Below are positions 22,560-34,270 of a stretch of DNA of 64,000 nucleotides, piece after piece. This stretch comes from Branchinecta lynchi (taxonomy: Eukaryota; Arthropoda; Branchiopoda; Anostraca; Branchinectidae): NCBI GenBank assembly GCA_023053575.1, contig JAKZAP010000018.1:16024202-16088201 (forward strand), in the 5' to 3' direction. The notes beneath the pieces are model-generated. The model made no database searches and was not told the origin of the DNA. It saw nothing but the letters and a program-made list of their open reading frames with translations. The stretch's first letter is position 1. The number at the start of each line of letters is the position of its first letter. A program made the position numbers and the translations under genes.

Positions 22560-22880
22560 CTTTGTCTTCTGATCCGATTGCAAGATCGAAGGAATCACTG
22601 GGATGTTCTACAGCTGCATAAAAGGGCCCTCCTGCTCTTTTGTTCTTACAAGATAGTCGTTCTTTAAATACCCGTAACACAACTGAGAATATACAAAACG
22701 TGAAGCAATTCCTTCTACGAAGTGACACACATAGGGCCATACTACCACTGGTCATGTCGAATCGAGTTGATACTAGGTCTAAAAACAAAGAAAAACTGGT
22801 ACCGCCTACCACACGAACAAATCGGTTTTCAAACACGTTCGTTCCGTATTACACGTCAGTGTTTAATAAGTGCTGAAGTT
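22560..22880 (+). mobile_element. Non-LTR retrotransposon RT C-terminal remnant
   Basis: At 22640-22876 a frame ends in PPTTRTNRFSNTFVPYYTSV, the R-T-x-R-F/Y-x-N-S/T-F-I/V-P-Y signature common at the end of jockey/L2-type reverse transcriptases. Stops and frame changes upstream. A region near 27640-27790 has weak similarity to it. Confidence 0.65.
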
Positions 22881-23620
22881 TATGTTCTTATTTCTGTCCT
22901 CTTTTAATCTGTAAGCCCAAGCGCCATTTAGTTGAGTTCTCTTCCTGACTATGATAGCTTGTGTAAATGAATGATTCTGATTCGACACTCAATTACACTT
23001 TCTAGTGATTGACGTTATCAGAACGGGTTATGCCTTAACTGTCTATATATGGCCAGGCTCAGCGTTGCAGTGAATTAACAATTAGGTGAATAACGGCAGG
23101 CTGAGAAACCTAGGTTCTTTATTTCTCGCTAGCAACGATACCGGATGCAGTGGAAGTCCAGGCGTTCTCCTAGTTCCCAATCAACTTCAGCAAGACGTAC
23201 ACTTTTAAAATTTCGCTGTGGGCGTCCACTTCTATCAGTCAGTCTCTACGCATGTCGCTTATCAAGAGACAGGTAATGTTGCTTTACAATACTCTATATG
23301 ACTAAGTCTAAAATACGCAAGTGATCCTCGAGAAGAAGGAGTAAACGTCTGCGTAACGACTCAAACCCAACGACTCCATGCCTGCAACCTTTGTCTTAAT
23401 CCTCTCCTCATCAAGTCTCTTTTTCCCTCCGACCAATTCTTGAAAATACTGTTGCTGAAACTGTCAAAACTTCATGTTCGTCATATTTCATCTCCGGGCA
23501 CAATGAAATGCTATTGTCTTAAGTTGTCATTGACGTTCTCGAGCTGCTTGCGAAGTTGACTCTCGTGCGCAATCTAGGTTGATGTCCACTTCGATGGCCT
23601 TGTTGAAATTATTCAGTCTT
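22881..23620. other. No gene seen
   Basis: Unassigned. An ATG frame at about 23146-23275 followed by GTAATG was considered as a leader exon and rejected on phase. Confidence 0.4.
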
Positions 23621-23889
23621 CCCGATGAAAATTTGTAGCCTGCGTAGTAGTATGGTAGTAGTACGAAAACGTTTCATGTAATACTATGTAATAGCAAAGA
23701 ATACTATCATTTAATGTGCCTCAGACTGGTCCAATCTTATGTAGTAGTATCCAGTAGCATCCGGTCTTGCTAATAGTAGCATATAGTAGTATGCAGTAAC
23801 ACGGTAGCCTTGAAGTAGAAGCATGTAGTAGCCTCGTTAGGACTGCATCCTACTTTTTCGTACTACTTTGAGATAAATTTTTCATTGGG
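23621..23889. mobile_element. Foldback MITE, CCCGATG family, copy 3
   Basis: 269 bp, from CCCGATGAAAATTTGTAGCC to TTCATTGGG, flanked by TT on both sides. Shorter than copies 1 and 2 because part of the interior is missing. Confidence 0.85.
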
Positions 23890-24014
23890 TTAAGAGAACT
23901 ACTTAATTGTAGATGGTTGTTTGCAGGCCTTTCAGAAAATGTGTGAGGATGGCTAAGTCACTGTACGTACTGCGAATCTTCGGAGATAGCTCTTGGGTAA
24001 TAGGCGTACATTCT

Positions 24015-25700
24015 GCTTTATCCGTTTGGGTATATCTATGACCTCGTAAAGTTTGTTCGTCCGTCCGTCTGCACGCATGATAAGGATTCGAGATACTTCG
24101 GGGTTCGAGATATTTTTGCTAAAACTTGGTGTGAGAATCAAAGCATCAGGTACGTTCGTAGATGGGCTCCGTGGCTCTACACTTAAGGGTGGGGGAGGGG
24201 TTCCAAATTAAGAGGTCAACAAAATATTTTTTGAAGCTAATAAGATGGTCGATATAGGCGAGTTTAGGCTGAGGAGATAATCTGAATTCGTTTGTGAACT
24301 TTCTTTTCTTGCCGGACAATCAGTTCGCCCAGAATCGGGCCGAAACAAAATTTGGCAAAGTACGGGAGGAAGCTATAAAACCCAACGAGATAGTCAACAT
24401 AGGGTCGACAATTTATGCTGAATCCAGATCTGAAACTAACTCTCTCGCCGAAAAATTAGTTCCCCCGGAATCCGGCAAAACATGGAAATTTACTAAAAAC
24501 AGAAGTTCATTCTTAAGTGGATTAGAGGTTAGAACACAGCATACACGATGAATCCATTTCTGAACTTTATTTTCTTGTCAGACAACAAGTATTTCTGCCA
24601 AAATTTGTCAAAACCCGGAAATTTGGTCGACTTGAAAAAGTTAATTTTTACGCCGACTCTGAAGTTTTTTTTTATTGAAAAAGTTGGTAAGCCTCAGCGA
24701 AATGCAGAGAAGGGTACAACGACTGCAGATCAATAGGTTTTTGGTTCGCCTCTCCGTGTCACCAGCTGTTTATAGGTCTGCACACATTCTACAAGGTTTA
24801 TAGGTCTGCCACATTTTACAAAGTTTTAAAGCTGCTAGGATTCGATTAAAAATTCTACCAATTGGTAAAACTCATCCTGAACTTCATTTTCCAGTCGGAC
24901 AAATTGTTCGCTAGGAATCTGGAGGAGACAGGAAATTAGGTAGCCTATAATTACGGTTCTTTCTACAGGGTTAAGAGACATCCTCAAGACTAGTTGCGAA
25001 CCCAATTCCAAAACTTCAACCTGTCCAATGCACCCACGAAACGTAACAGCTTTATTCCGGCATTTGTTAAACTGTTTAACGCTTCATCTACCATTGAAGA
25101 GCCCACATGATTTTATGTTGTTTTTTAAGCACATATGTTTGACCATTTATATTTGTTTTTTTGTTTTGTTTTTTGTTTTGTTTCGATACAAACTGAAATA
25201 GCCGTTGACTGGGCAGTTACGCTTGCCTTTTTTTGTTTATATATATTGATATGTATTTATATGTTGACGTTGGAATCAGTTAGTCGGCACACGCCGTGAG
25301 TAAGATTCTTAATGAATAAACGATTTGATTTGAATCCGTTTTTGAACTTCATTTCCTGCCGGAGAAGTAGTGCGCCCGGAATACAGCAAAAACAAGGAAA
25401 TTTGGTCGAAGTATAAGACTTTTCTGAAGCCGATTAAAGATGAGACAAAAGGGTAAACACCCACGCTGAACATATATCTGAACGTGATTACCTCAGCTGA
25501 TCAACCATTTGGCCGTAATGTCTAAAAAAACAAAACACTATGGTATCACTTGTTGTCATTTTTAAGTGGTTGCTCAGGAATTAAAAGTAACATGTCAAGG
25601 GGTCTGGCGAAGACCAGAAATCTACATGACCCAATTGTCTGGATGAAGAAGTTTAAGTTTTTCGGATCCTGACGAAACCTTTGGATTTGTTTTTTCAATG
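24015..25700 (+). repeat. Family A element, diverged copy A5 with inserted retroelement end
   Basis: Starts GTTTGGGTATATCTATGACC, then GTCCGTCCGTCTG, GGGTGGGGGAGGGG and several diverged units with GCCGGACAA and GCCCGGAAT cores. The array stops near 24970 and resumes near 25335. It ends near 25690 with a GACCAGAAATC...GGATCCTGACGAAACCTTTGG version of the right end (quoted in part). Confidence 0.75.
24975..25334 (+). mobile_element. 5'-truncated non-LTR retrotransposon end nested in A5
   Basis: Encodes LSNAPTKRNSFIPAFVKLFN followed by a stop near 25110, the usual C-terminal signature of a reverse transcriptase. The 3' untranslated part ends AATGAATAAACGATTTGATT, a polyadenylation-like signal with a (GATTT)n tail. 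Only the last ~30 codons are intact. Boundaries are approximate. Confidence 0.7.
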
Positions 25701-25829
25701 TTGAGCAACATGGTTTTTGTCTGAAGCAGTAGCGTGTAGCGGTATCAACATTTCGGTATTTTTTCTTCTTAGATGTTGGTATTCAAATTCTTTTTTGCGG
25801 ATTAAAACGGATATGAGGGTTTCAGAAAG

Positions 25830-26217
25830 GGTTTCAGTGCGGCGTGGAGTCCGGTAAGGTGTTGTCCTCTCCCCCTCTATTTTCAAACTTTTCTACATCA
25901 TCTGTCCTTTCTTCTACCCCACCCACTTGCATTCTTAATTCAGTAAATATTTCCTATCTTGCTTATGCGGATGACATTATTTTCATCAGTAGGACTAAAA
26001 AAGGGCTTTCTCTGTCTGTTTCAACAGTAGCACCTAAACTTCACGCGACCAGACGTTCCCTTAATCTTTCAAAGTGTGAATATCTTTCATCTAATTTTTT
26101 CATCGACTTCTCTAATTTGTGGATCTTTTTTATCCCATCGGTTTTCTCTTCTCGGTGGCTGGGAAGTAATGTTAGTAAAACACTAAAATGCTTCCGGACC
26201 AAGAAAAAATCCAATTA
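25830..26217 (+). mobile_element. Non-LTR reverse transcriptase fragment with YADD
   Basis: One frame contains GVESGKVLSSPPLFSNF, the counterpart of the RT GVxQGxxLSPxLF motif, then YLAYADDIIFISRT with the catalytic aspartates, then LNLSKCEYLSSNF, the following K-C/T element. Ends at a stop near 26215. No upstream fingers domain is visible. Family differs from the CR1-like copy; relation to the fragment at 63795-64000 is possible but untested. Confidence 0.8.
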
Positions 26218-27945
26218 AGTTATTCTAAAATTGTTGCTAATCGAGGTCGATAAAATAGAAAATCTCTTGCTAAATTATATTCTGCTTTTGCAGATCACTC
26301 GGTTTTGTTTCTTTATGGTATTTAGGCCTACCCTATCAGTTCGTTCATATTATTTCCGGTTTTCCCACTTTCTTTTATATCTGCCTCCATGGTACAGAAA
26401 TCGGAACCTCATATATGTTTACAGTTTCCCGGATATCGGGTCGAAGTTTATGGAGCTTCCTGGGAAATTACCCCAGTCAACTTATAAGTATCTGCTCGCG
26501 CACAGTGGCCTTTCTCGTTTGCTTTAGTTGTTCTTTTTGTTTTGTTAAGTGTTTACTTTGTTTCTTTTATTGCTACTCCACTTTGATTTTTTGTAGAGGG
26601 TCAACCTTCAGAAGACTGGCGTCAATGATGTTCTCCGCAGAGATTTTGGTTCTCTTTCAAAGCAGGGACAACCCACTGCGCCAGTTTTGCAGACCACCTT
26701 AGTCGCCAACGCCAATATCAACGGATTCGTTTTCATCTTGGATATTTTGTATGCAAATCCTCAAAACACAATGCAATTGTTATATTCACCCTAATTGTAA
26801 TCTCTGATAATAATCTGTGCAAACACCCATTAAGCATGGAAGTGTACCCGTCGACCGATTGGTCACAAAGGTGTGACCTGAAGGAACTGTCCAGTTTACT
26901 CTGGCTGACAGGAAAAATGAATAGCTTTTAAGTTTCAGTTTCAGTTTATTCATAAAAATAAAAAACACCATTAACTGTTTATGGCCCCATCATAAGTCCT
27001 AAAATAAGGCCTGGCAATGGGCCGGGCTTATTCTTCATTCATATAATCTTAAGGGAAAAGAACCAAAAAAATCAAAAAAAGAAAGTAAAAGAAGGAGAGA
27101 AAAAAAGAATAACAAGAAAAGAAGAACGAAGACATAACAAACTGACAAGAGAAATTCACTAACGAACGATCTTCCATCAACAAAGCGCCCTTGCCCCCCC
27201 CCCCCCCAAAAAAAGGAAGGAAAAAAGAAGAAAGGAAATTATGTTTTGGAACATTATGTTCTCGATAAGAAAAACGACTTGGTCTGTGACTTGAAAGCTA
27301 AAAGGGTAGACACAACTTTCTGAGAAGAATGCGATAAAAAGTGATATAAGCCATCAGTATATGCACAACTGTACCATCATTCTATAAACAACTGATGAAA
27401 TAACCATTGTTTTGGGCCAAAGATAGATTCCGTATGGGGATGTTCGGGCATTTTCGCCTGAATTTTTGCCTACTCCACAGTAATAATAGCCTAAAGGTAT
27501 TAATAGGTAGCATAGTTATTCCACATCAACTGTCCACTTAACTGACTACTATGTGTACATACACATTCTGATTTCCTGAGAGCAGAGCAGGGGTTGGGAT
27601 GAGCAAGGAAAAGTGAAAGTTTTTGTTTTCTTTCCTTGTTCACTGTCACTATCAAAATAATCCCAAGCTTGCCATTCAAACTACAGGCAGGCCCAACTGT
27701 AAAAGGAACCTCCTGGTCTTTCATTTTTTTTTGTCATACAATAGTTATTCTTTAATCTCCTTAACACAACCAGTAGATACAAAAAGTGAAACATATTACC
27801 AAACACTTAATTATACCTCAACTTTCTATATCTGTACTTTTTCTGAGTAGATGAAGAGATATATCTTTTAATTTCAGATATCCTCTGAAAGTGGAAAAAA
27901 AATCCTACGGATAATCTCAACTTAAGATTTAAAACTGGAAGTGTA
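26218..27945. other. No gene seen; A/G-rich tract
   Basis: A purine-rich stretch lies at about 27045-27240 with a C-run at 27195-27208. Frames up to 98 codons have no recognisable domain. Confidence 0.4.
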
Positions 27946-27949
27946 AAAT

Positions 27950-28257
27950 AGTAGCATCTACTGCATCTACCTTCGAGTCAAGACCAACGCCTTAATTACA
28001 AGAAAAACTGAATTCGACTGGGGGAGAAGACAGGGCCCCCTCTGTAGACTCTGCCAAAATGCCCAAGAAACGTTGCAGCATCTCCTCTTTAAATGCAATA
28101 GACCTTGCCCAAAGCTGACAATACTCAGATCCGAAGTCCTGAAGCAAAACCTACCTCGTGACATCGAAGAAATATCGTCTACATCACTCCCCCCTAGACG
28201 CGAACGAGCAGTGTTCCTGCCGATCATCACCGCCCTCAAATTCCTCTGCATTTATTG
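27950..28257 (+). mobile_element. Retrotransposon C-terminal zinc-binding fragment
   Basis: A frame reading RVKTNALITRKTEFDW, then PLCRLCQNAQETLQHLLFKC, has the C-x2-C...H-x4-C arrangement found at the C-terminus of I/R1/RTE-type non-LTR retrotransposons. Ends at a stop near 28257. No RT core is attached. Confidence 0.65.
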
Positions 28258-28557
28258 AGAGTACCATTCGTCTCGGCCCATGGTTGCCCTAACCTAACCT
28301 ACCCAGTACCTAGCGATTCAACCAAACCAACCATCAAGTTATCAACCACAAGGAAGCCGAAAGGGTCCCATCCTGGAACCCAGGTGCTGACAAATTCAAA
28401 GAAGAAGAGCATGGTAAAACATGGGAAAGCTGGACTAAAGATGCCAGACATAGGGCAATCACTAAACACTTGCTTGGAAATTAGGTTTCATTTATCCAAC
28501 CTTATTCAAAATACATGGCTATTGTTTGGTATTTTGGCCTTAGCAGGGTGGGGAATG

Positions 28558-28695
28558 TGGTCCACCAGTCTCTTTCGCGGAACACACCAGTCTCACTGTT
28601 TTGAACCATCAGTCTCAGAAAAATGGCGCCGGGAACCACCAGTCTCGGAAACGAGACCAACAGTCTCAAATCCAGACCAACAGTCTCATCTAATT
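28558..28695 (+). repeat. Left subterminal array of ACCAxCAGTCTC motifs
   Basis: Six copies of ACCA(C/T/A)CAGTCTC-like motifs near 28561, 28583, 28606, 28637, 28659 and 28677, spaced 18-31 bp. The mirrored GAGACTG(G/T)TGG array lies at 34925-35065. Position and symmetry suggest binding sites for a transposase, but this is inference. Confidence 0.75.
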
Positions 28696-29333
28696 TCCAA
28701 TTTTTTTATAGTAAAAAAGTGTTTTCTTTGTTTTTCTCTGTCAGTCCCTTGAATTACGCGCTTGTGTCAGCACGACAGGTAGAGTGAAGCTTGAGCTTTC
28801 CATACATGTATTTATCTTTGCTATTGGCTTGGTACTTCTCAGTGAGTAGGGCTCTGAAAAAGCAAACAAATTTATTTTTTTGTTTTCTGTGTTGTTTAAT
28901 AGAATTCTGCTACTCTGCCAACTACTGCAGGTAAAGTGAAGCTCTGGGCTTTCAAACGATATATTATTCACTGTTACTGAATTACCAACTGTCATATTGT
29001 GTTGCTCTGAAAAATTGTTTTGGTGAGCAAATGTAATTTCTGGTTTGTCTCTGCGATTTCTTGGGATTTTCTAACTTTTCAACCAGTTTTGGTAGATTTA
29101 AGCATGGACTTTCTACAGATACGCGTATCTCTGATATTGGCTTAGTCAGTTTCTTGCTGGTGTCCTCTGATAAACTCATTAGTTGTGTTTTTTTAACTGA
29201 CCTGCTTGACCCTGTTGAATGTTTTGTTGTCTCACTATTCAGTTCACCTGACTGCCTGGTCCGGTACTAGTTCGTTCCATGCATTTTCCATGCTTAAAAT
29301 ACTATTCTGGGGCTGTCTCTACACAACTACAGT

Positions 29334-30505
29334 AAGCGGTCAAGTAACACTCAATGGAACCTATTATCGCTCACCAGAGCTGCGTTTGATTTGCATTTCC
29401 AGTTGACTGATAGCGGTCAATTTATCCAATCTATTGAGATTGTCGACTGAAAGTTGACTTTGGACAAACGAGAAGAAATGGTCTTCCATGGTTAACCGGT
29501 TAACCTACAGTAAGCGGTCAAGTCACACTCAATGGAACCTATTATCGCTCAACAGAAATGCGTTCGATTCGCATTTCCAGTTGACTCAAATCATCACTTA
29601 GCAGTTCTATTTGGTATTCTCAGTTGACTGACAGCGTTCGATTTATCCAGTCGACTGAAGTTGTCGCTGAAAAGTTTGCTTTTGACAACCGAGAAGAAAT
29701 GGTCATTCATTCCATGGTTAACTGGTTAAGCTACAGTAAGCGGTCAAGTAACGCTCAATGGAACTTGTTATCGCCCAACAGAGATGGGTTCGATTTGCCT
29801 TTCCAGTTGACTTAAATCATCTTTTTCCTGTTTTATTTGCTATTCTCAGTTGACTGACAGTGTTCGATATATCCAGTCGACTGAAATTGTTGATTAAAAG
29901 TTTACTTTTGACAACCGAGAACAAATGGTCATTCATTCAATGGTTAACCGGTTAAGCTACAGTAAGCGGTCAAGTAACGCTCAATGGAACTTATTATCGC
30001 TCACCAGAGCTGTGTTCAGTTCGCATTTCCAGTTGACTCAAATCATCACTTAGCAGTTTTATTTGGTATTCTCAGTTGACTGACAGCGTTCGATTTATCC
30101 AGTCAACTGAAGTTGTCGATGAAAAATTGACTTTTGACAACCAAGAAGAAATGGTCATTCGTTTTATTTGCTATTCTCAGTTGACTGACAGCGTTCGATA
30201 TATCCAGTCGACTGAAATTGTTGATTAAAAGTTAACTTTTGACAACCGAGAACAAATGGTCATTCATTCAATGGTTAACCGGTTAAGCTACAGTAAGCAG
30301 TCAAGTAACGCTCAATGGAACTTATTATCGCTCACCAGAGCTGTGTTCAATTCGCATTTCCAGTTAACTTAAATCATCATTTTGTAGTTTTATTTGCTAT
30401 TCTCAGTTGACTGACAGCATTCTATATATCCAGTTGACTGAGATTGTCGAGTAAAAGTTGACTTTGGACAACTGAGAACGAATGGTCATTCATTCCAAGG
30501 TTAAG
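29334..30505 (+). repeat. Left tandem array, units of about 175-330 bp
   Basis: Units begin near 29334, 29508, 29732, 29957 and 30288 with CTACAGTAAGCGGTCAAGTA. Each carries CAGTTGACTGACAGCGTTCG, CCAGTCGACTGA and GGTTAACCGGTTAA-type palindromes. One unit holds an internal duplication (about 30055-30245). Confidence 0.85.
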
Positions 30506-30778
30506 CGTAGGTTGTGAAAAAGATTGCGGATTCCAACCCACCGGGCACCTTTTACTGGTCATCTTAAATTGCGGCCATGAGGCCAAAATTTTTTCATGTT
30601 CTAACAAATCTGGTGCTACAGAGTACGCTACCTATCCAATGATGGAAAAAAAAATAAAAAAAATAAGCTTATTCTTAATGTTTTACACTGGCTATAGAAG
30701 TCCTAGCTAAAAGTGTTCAAGTTAACCTACATGAACTAACGTGAAGTCACCCACTCTGGTAATTTTTGTTTTGTTGGT

Positions 30779-32640
30779 TTTGGTGATTCTTTTTTAACAT
30801 ACCATATGTTCTTTACTAGTCCTCCATGAATATTCCTCTCACTCTTTTTCTAATTGTTGAAGTACTATCTCCTCTACAGATGTTGCTCTTGTTATAGGAA
30901 CATACTGTTGTATGTTACAAACATACTGTTGTTTGTATGTTGAAGTACTATAGATGGGTGCACGTAAGAGGTCTCTTCATGAGACCTTCAAATTGAAGCG
31001 GCTACGTACAGCATCATCAAGGAGACAAGCAAAGGGTAATTTTAGTAATTGTCTAAATGTTATAGAACATGATTAGGTCGCTTTGTCATATTAATTTAGT
31101 GATATTCCCAGTCTAGTACACTAGCCCCTTTTCAGGCACGGTGCTCAAACGTCTAGCACCATGCCTGGGTGCTAGACGTTCAAGCACTGTAGCTTGGATT
31201 TCATGTATGGTGCATGGATTTCAGTATACAGTGCATACATCAAAAACACAGTTTCTGTCATAACAACTGAGCACCAGCTCGGACAGGGCTGAAATTACTA
31301 CCATGAATTAGAGAAATCAAAGACAATCCTTTATATATTTTTCACAACAAAAACAAAAGGGCTCGACTGATGACAGATGTGAAAAACCTCATTTCCTTTT
31401 CTACATAGTCAAGGGTTTTGCATGCAAAGTGTCCTGTGACTCAGCTTTTTCTACCTAGCAGCCAACCAGAATATTGGCTCTTGGGGAATAGATAGGGAAA
31501 ATACATGGAAAATAGATAGGGTGCTGTTAGGTTTTTCATCTCCATCATCATTAGAGCCCTTTTGTTTTTGTTGTGAAAAATATATAAAGGACTGTCTTTG
31601 ATTTCTCTAATTCATAGTAGTAATTTCAGCCCTGTCCGAGCCGGTGCTCAGTTGTGATGACAGAAATTGTGTTTTTTTCTGTATGCACTGTATACTGAAG
31701 TCCATGCACCATACATGAAATCCAAGGTACAGTGCTTGAACGTCTAGCACCCAGGCATGGTGCTAGACGTTTGAGCACCATGCCTGAAATGGGGCTAGTG
31801 TACTAGACTGGATATTCCCTTACCTTCTTGAGTTTCCACACCCTTGCCAAGAGCTAAATCGAACAATATGAATCAACTGAGAACAGCAAATAAAACAGTA
31901 AAATGATGATTTAAGTTAGCTGGAAATTCGAATAGAATGCAGCTCTGGTGAGTGATAATAGGTTCCATTGAGCGATACTTAACTGCTTACTGTAGCAGTT
32001 AAGGTTAACCATGGAAGGAATTACCATTTTATCTCGAACGTCAAAAGTCAACTTTTTGGTGATACTTTTTTCACATACCATATGTTTTACTAGTCCTCCA
32101 TGAATATTCCTCTCACTCTTTTTCTAATTGTTGAAGTACTATCTCCTCTACAGATGTTGCTCTTGTTACAGGACCATACTATTGTATGTTACAAACATAC
32201 TATTGTTTGTAGGTTGAAGTACTATAGATTGGTCCACGTAAGAGGTCTCTTCATGAGACCCTCAAATTGAAGCTGCTACGTACAGCATCATCAAGGAGAC
32301 AAGCAAAGGGTAATTTTAGTAATTGTCTAAATGTTATAGAACATGATTAGGTCGCTTTGTCATATTGTTTTAGTGATGTTCCCTTACCTTCTTGAGTTTC
32401 CACACCCTTGCCAAGAGCTAAATCGAACAATATGAATCAACTGAGAACACCAAATAACAGAGTAAAATGATGAATAAAGTTAGCTGGACATGCGAATAGA
32501 ATGCAGCTCTGGTGAGTGCTAATAGGTTCCATTGAGCGATACTTGACTGCTTACTGTAGGCTAACCGGTTAACCATGGAATGAATTACCATTTTATCTCG
32601 ATCAGCAAAAGTCAACTTTTTGTTGACAATCTGAGTCGAC
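30779..32640. repeat. Direct duplication of ~570 bp in the foldback centre
   Basis: The segments 30779-31108 plus 31819-32056 and 32057-32640 are near-identical direct repeats, for example both contain CATACCATATGTT and GAGGTCTCTTCATGAGACC. The first copy is split by the hAT-type MITE; the second is not. Confidence 0.8.
31109..31810. mobile_element. hAT-type foldback MITE, copy 1
   Basis: 702 bp with ends CAGTCTAGTACACTAGCC...GGCTAGTGTACTAGACTG, flanked by perfect 8-bp duplications GATATTCC (31101-31108 and 31811-31818). The arms are long (TCTAGCACCATGCCTGG, CTTTATATATTTTTCACAAC and more). An uninserted paralogue of the target lies at 32375-32382 (GATGTTCC). The 8-bp duplication and CAG-type end fit the hAT superfamily. 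No coding capacity. Confidence 0.93.
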
Positions 32641-34270
32641 TGGATAAATTGAATGCTAACTGACAATAGCAAATAAAACAGCAACAAGATTATTTCAGTC
32701 AACTGGAAATGCAAATCAAACGCAGCTCTGGTGAGCGATAAAATGTTCCATTGAGCAATACTTGACCGCTTACTGTTGGTTAACCGGTTATCGGTGGAAC
32801 CAATGACCGTTTGTTGTCAGTCGTCCAAAGTCAACTTTTAGTGGACAATCTCAATAGATTGGATAAATTGAACGCTATCAGTCAACTGAGAATAGCAAAT
32901 AAAACGGCAAAATGATAACTTAAGTCAACTGGAAATGCGAATTAAACGCAGCTCTGGTGGGCGATAATAGGTTCCATTGAGTGTTACTGACCACTTACTG
33001 TAGTTGTGTAGAGACAGCCCCAAAATAGTATTTTAAGCATGGAAAATGCATGGAACGAACTAGTACCGGACCAGGCAGTCAGGTGAACTGAACGGCGAGA
33101 CAACAAAAGATTCAACAGGGTCTAGCAGGTCAGTTAAAAAAAACACAGCTAATGAGTTTATCAAAGGACACCAGCAAGAAACTGACTCAGAGATACACGT
33201 ATCTGTGGAAAGTCCATGCTTAAATCTACCAAAACTGGTTGTAAAGTTAGAAAATCCCAAGAAAGACAATCTGAGCTGACTGGATAAACTGAATGGTAAC
33301 TGAGAATAGCAAATAAAGCAGCAAAAAGGTTATTTCAGTCAACTGGAAATGCAAATCAAACGCAGCTCTGGTGAGCGATAAAATGTTCCATTGAGCGATA
33401 CTTGACCACTTACTGTTGGTTAACCCGTTATCCATGGAACGAATGACCATTTGTTGTCGGTCGTCCAAAGTCAACTTTTAGCGGACAATGTCAGTCGACT
33501 GGATAAATAGAACCTATCAGTCAACTGAGAATAGGAAATAAAACTGCAAAATGACAATTTAAGTTAACTGGAAACGAGAATCAAACGCAGCTCTGGTGAG
33601 CGATAAAATGTTCCATTGAGCGATACTTGACCACTTACTGTTGGTTAACCGGTTATCCATGGAACGAATGACCATTTGTTGTCGGTCGTCCAAAGTCAAC
33701 TTTTAGCGGACAATGTCAGTCGACTGGATAAATAGAACCTATCAGTCAACTGAGAATAGGAAATAAAACTGCAAAATGACAATTTAAGTTAACTGGAAAC
33801 GAGAATCAAATGCAGCTCTAGTGAGAGATAAAATGTTCCATTGAGCGATACTTGACCGCTTACTTTAACCGGTTATCCATGGAACAAATGACCGTTTGTT
33901 CTCTGTTGTCAAAAGTCACCTTTAGTCGTCAGTGTCAAAAGTCACCTTGTCAGTCTACTGGATAAATTGAACGCTATCAGTCAACTGAGAATAGCAAATG
34001 AAACAGCGAAATGATGATTTCAGCCGACAGGAAATGCGGACCGAACCCAGCTCTGGTGAGCGATGATAGGTACATTGAGCGTTACTTGACCGCTTACTGT
34101 AGCTTAACCGCTTAACCATGGAACGAATGACCATTTATTCTCGGTCGTCAAAAGTCAAATTTTAGTCCAAAATCTCAGTCGACTGGATAAATCGAACGCT
34201 ATCAGTCAATGCAAATCAAACGCAGCTCTGGTGAGCGATAATAGGTTCCATTGAGCGATACTTGACCGCT
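31860..34270 (-). repeat. Right tandem array, inverted relative to the left array
   Basis: Units carry GCAGCTCTGGTGAGCGATAA, TACTTGACCGCTTACTGT, AACCGGTTATCCATGGAACG and CAGTCGACTGGATAAAT. Two adjacent units (33560-33800) are almost identical. A stray copy of the subterminal region (33005-33275) sits inside the array. Confidence 0.83.

Noticed and set aside
23146..23275. ATG frame reading like a mitochondrial leader followed by GTAATG, considered as PCCA exon 1
   Set aside because: It would end with two bases of a codon, whereas the PCCA exon at 46015 needs phase 0; it is also 23 kb away with no support.
28255..28752. 165-codon frame
   Set aside because: Its second half runs into the inverted end of the foldback element and the first half has no domain.
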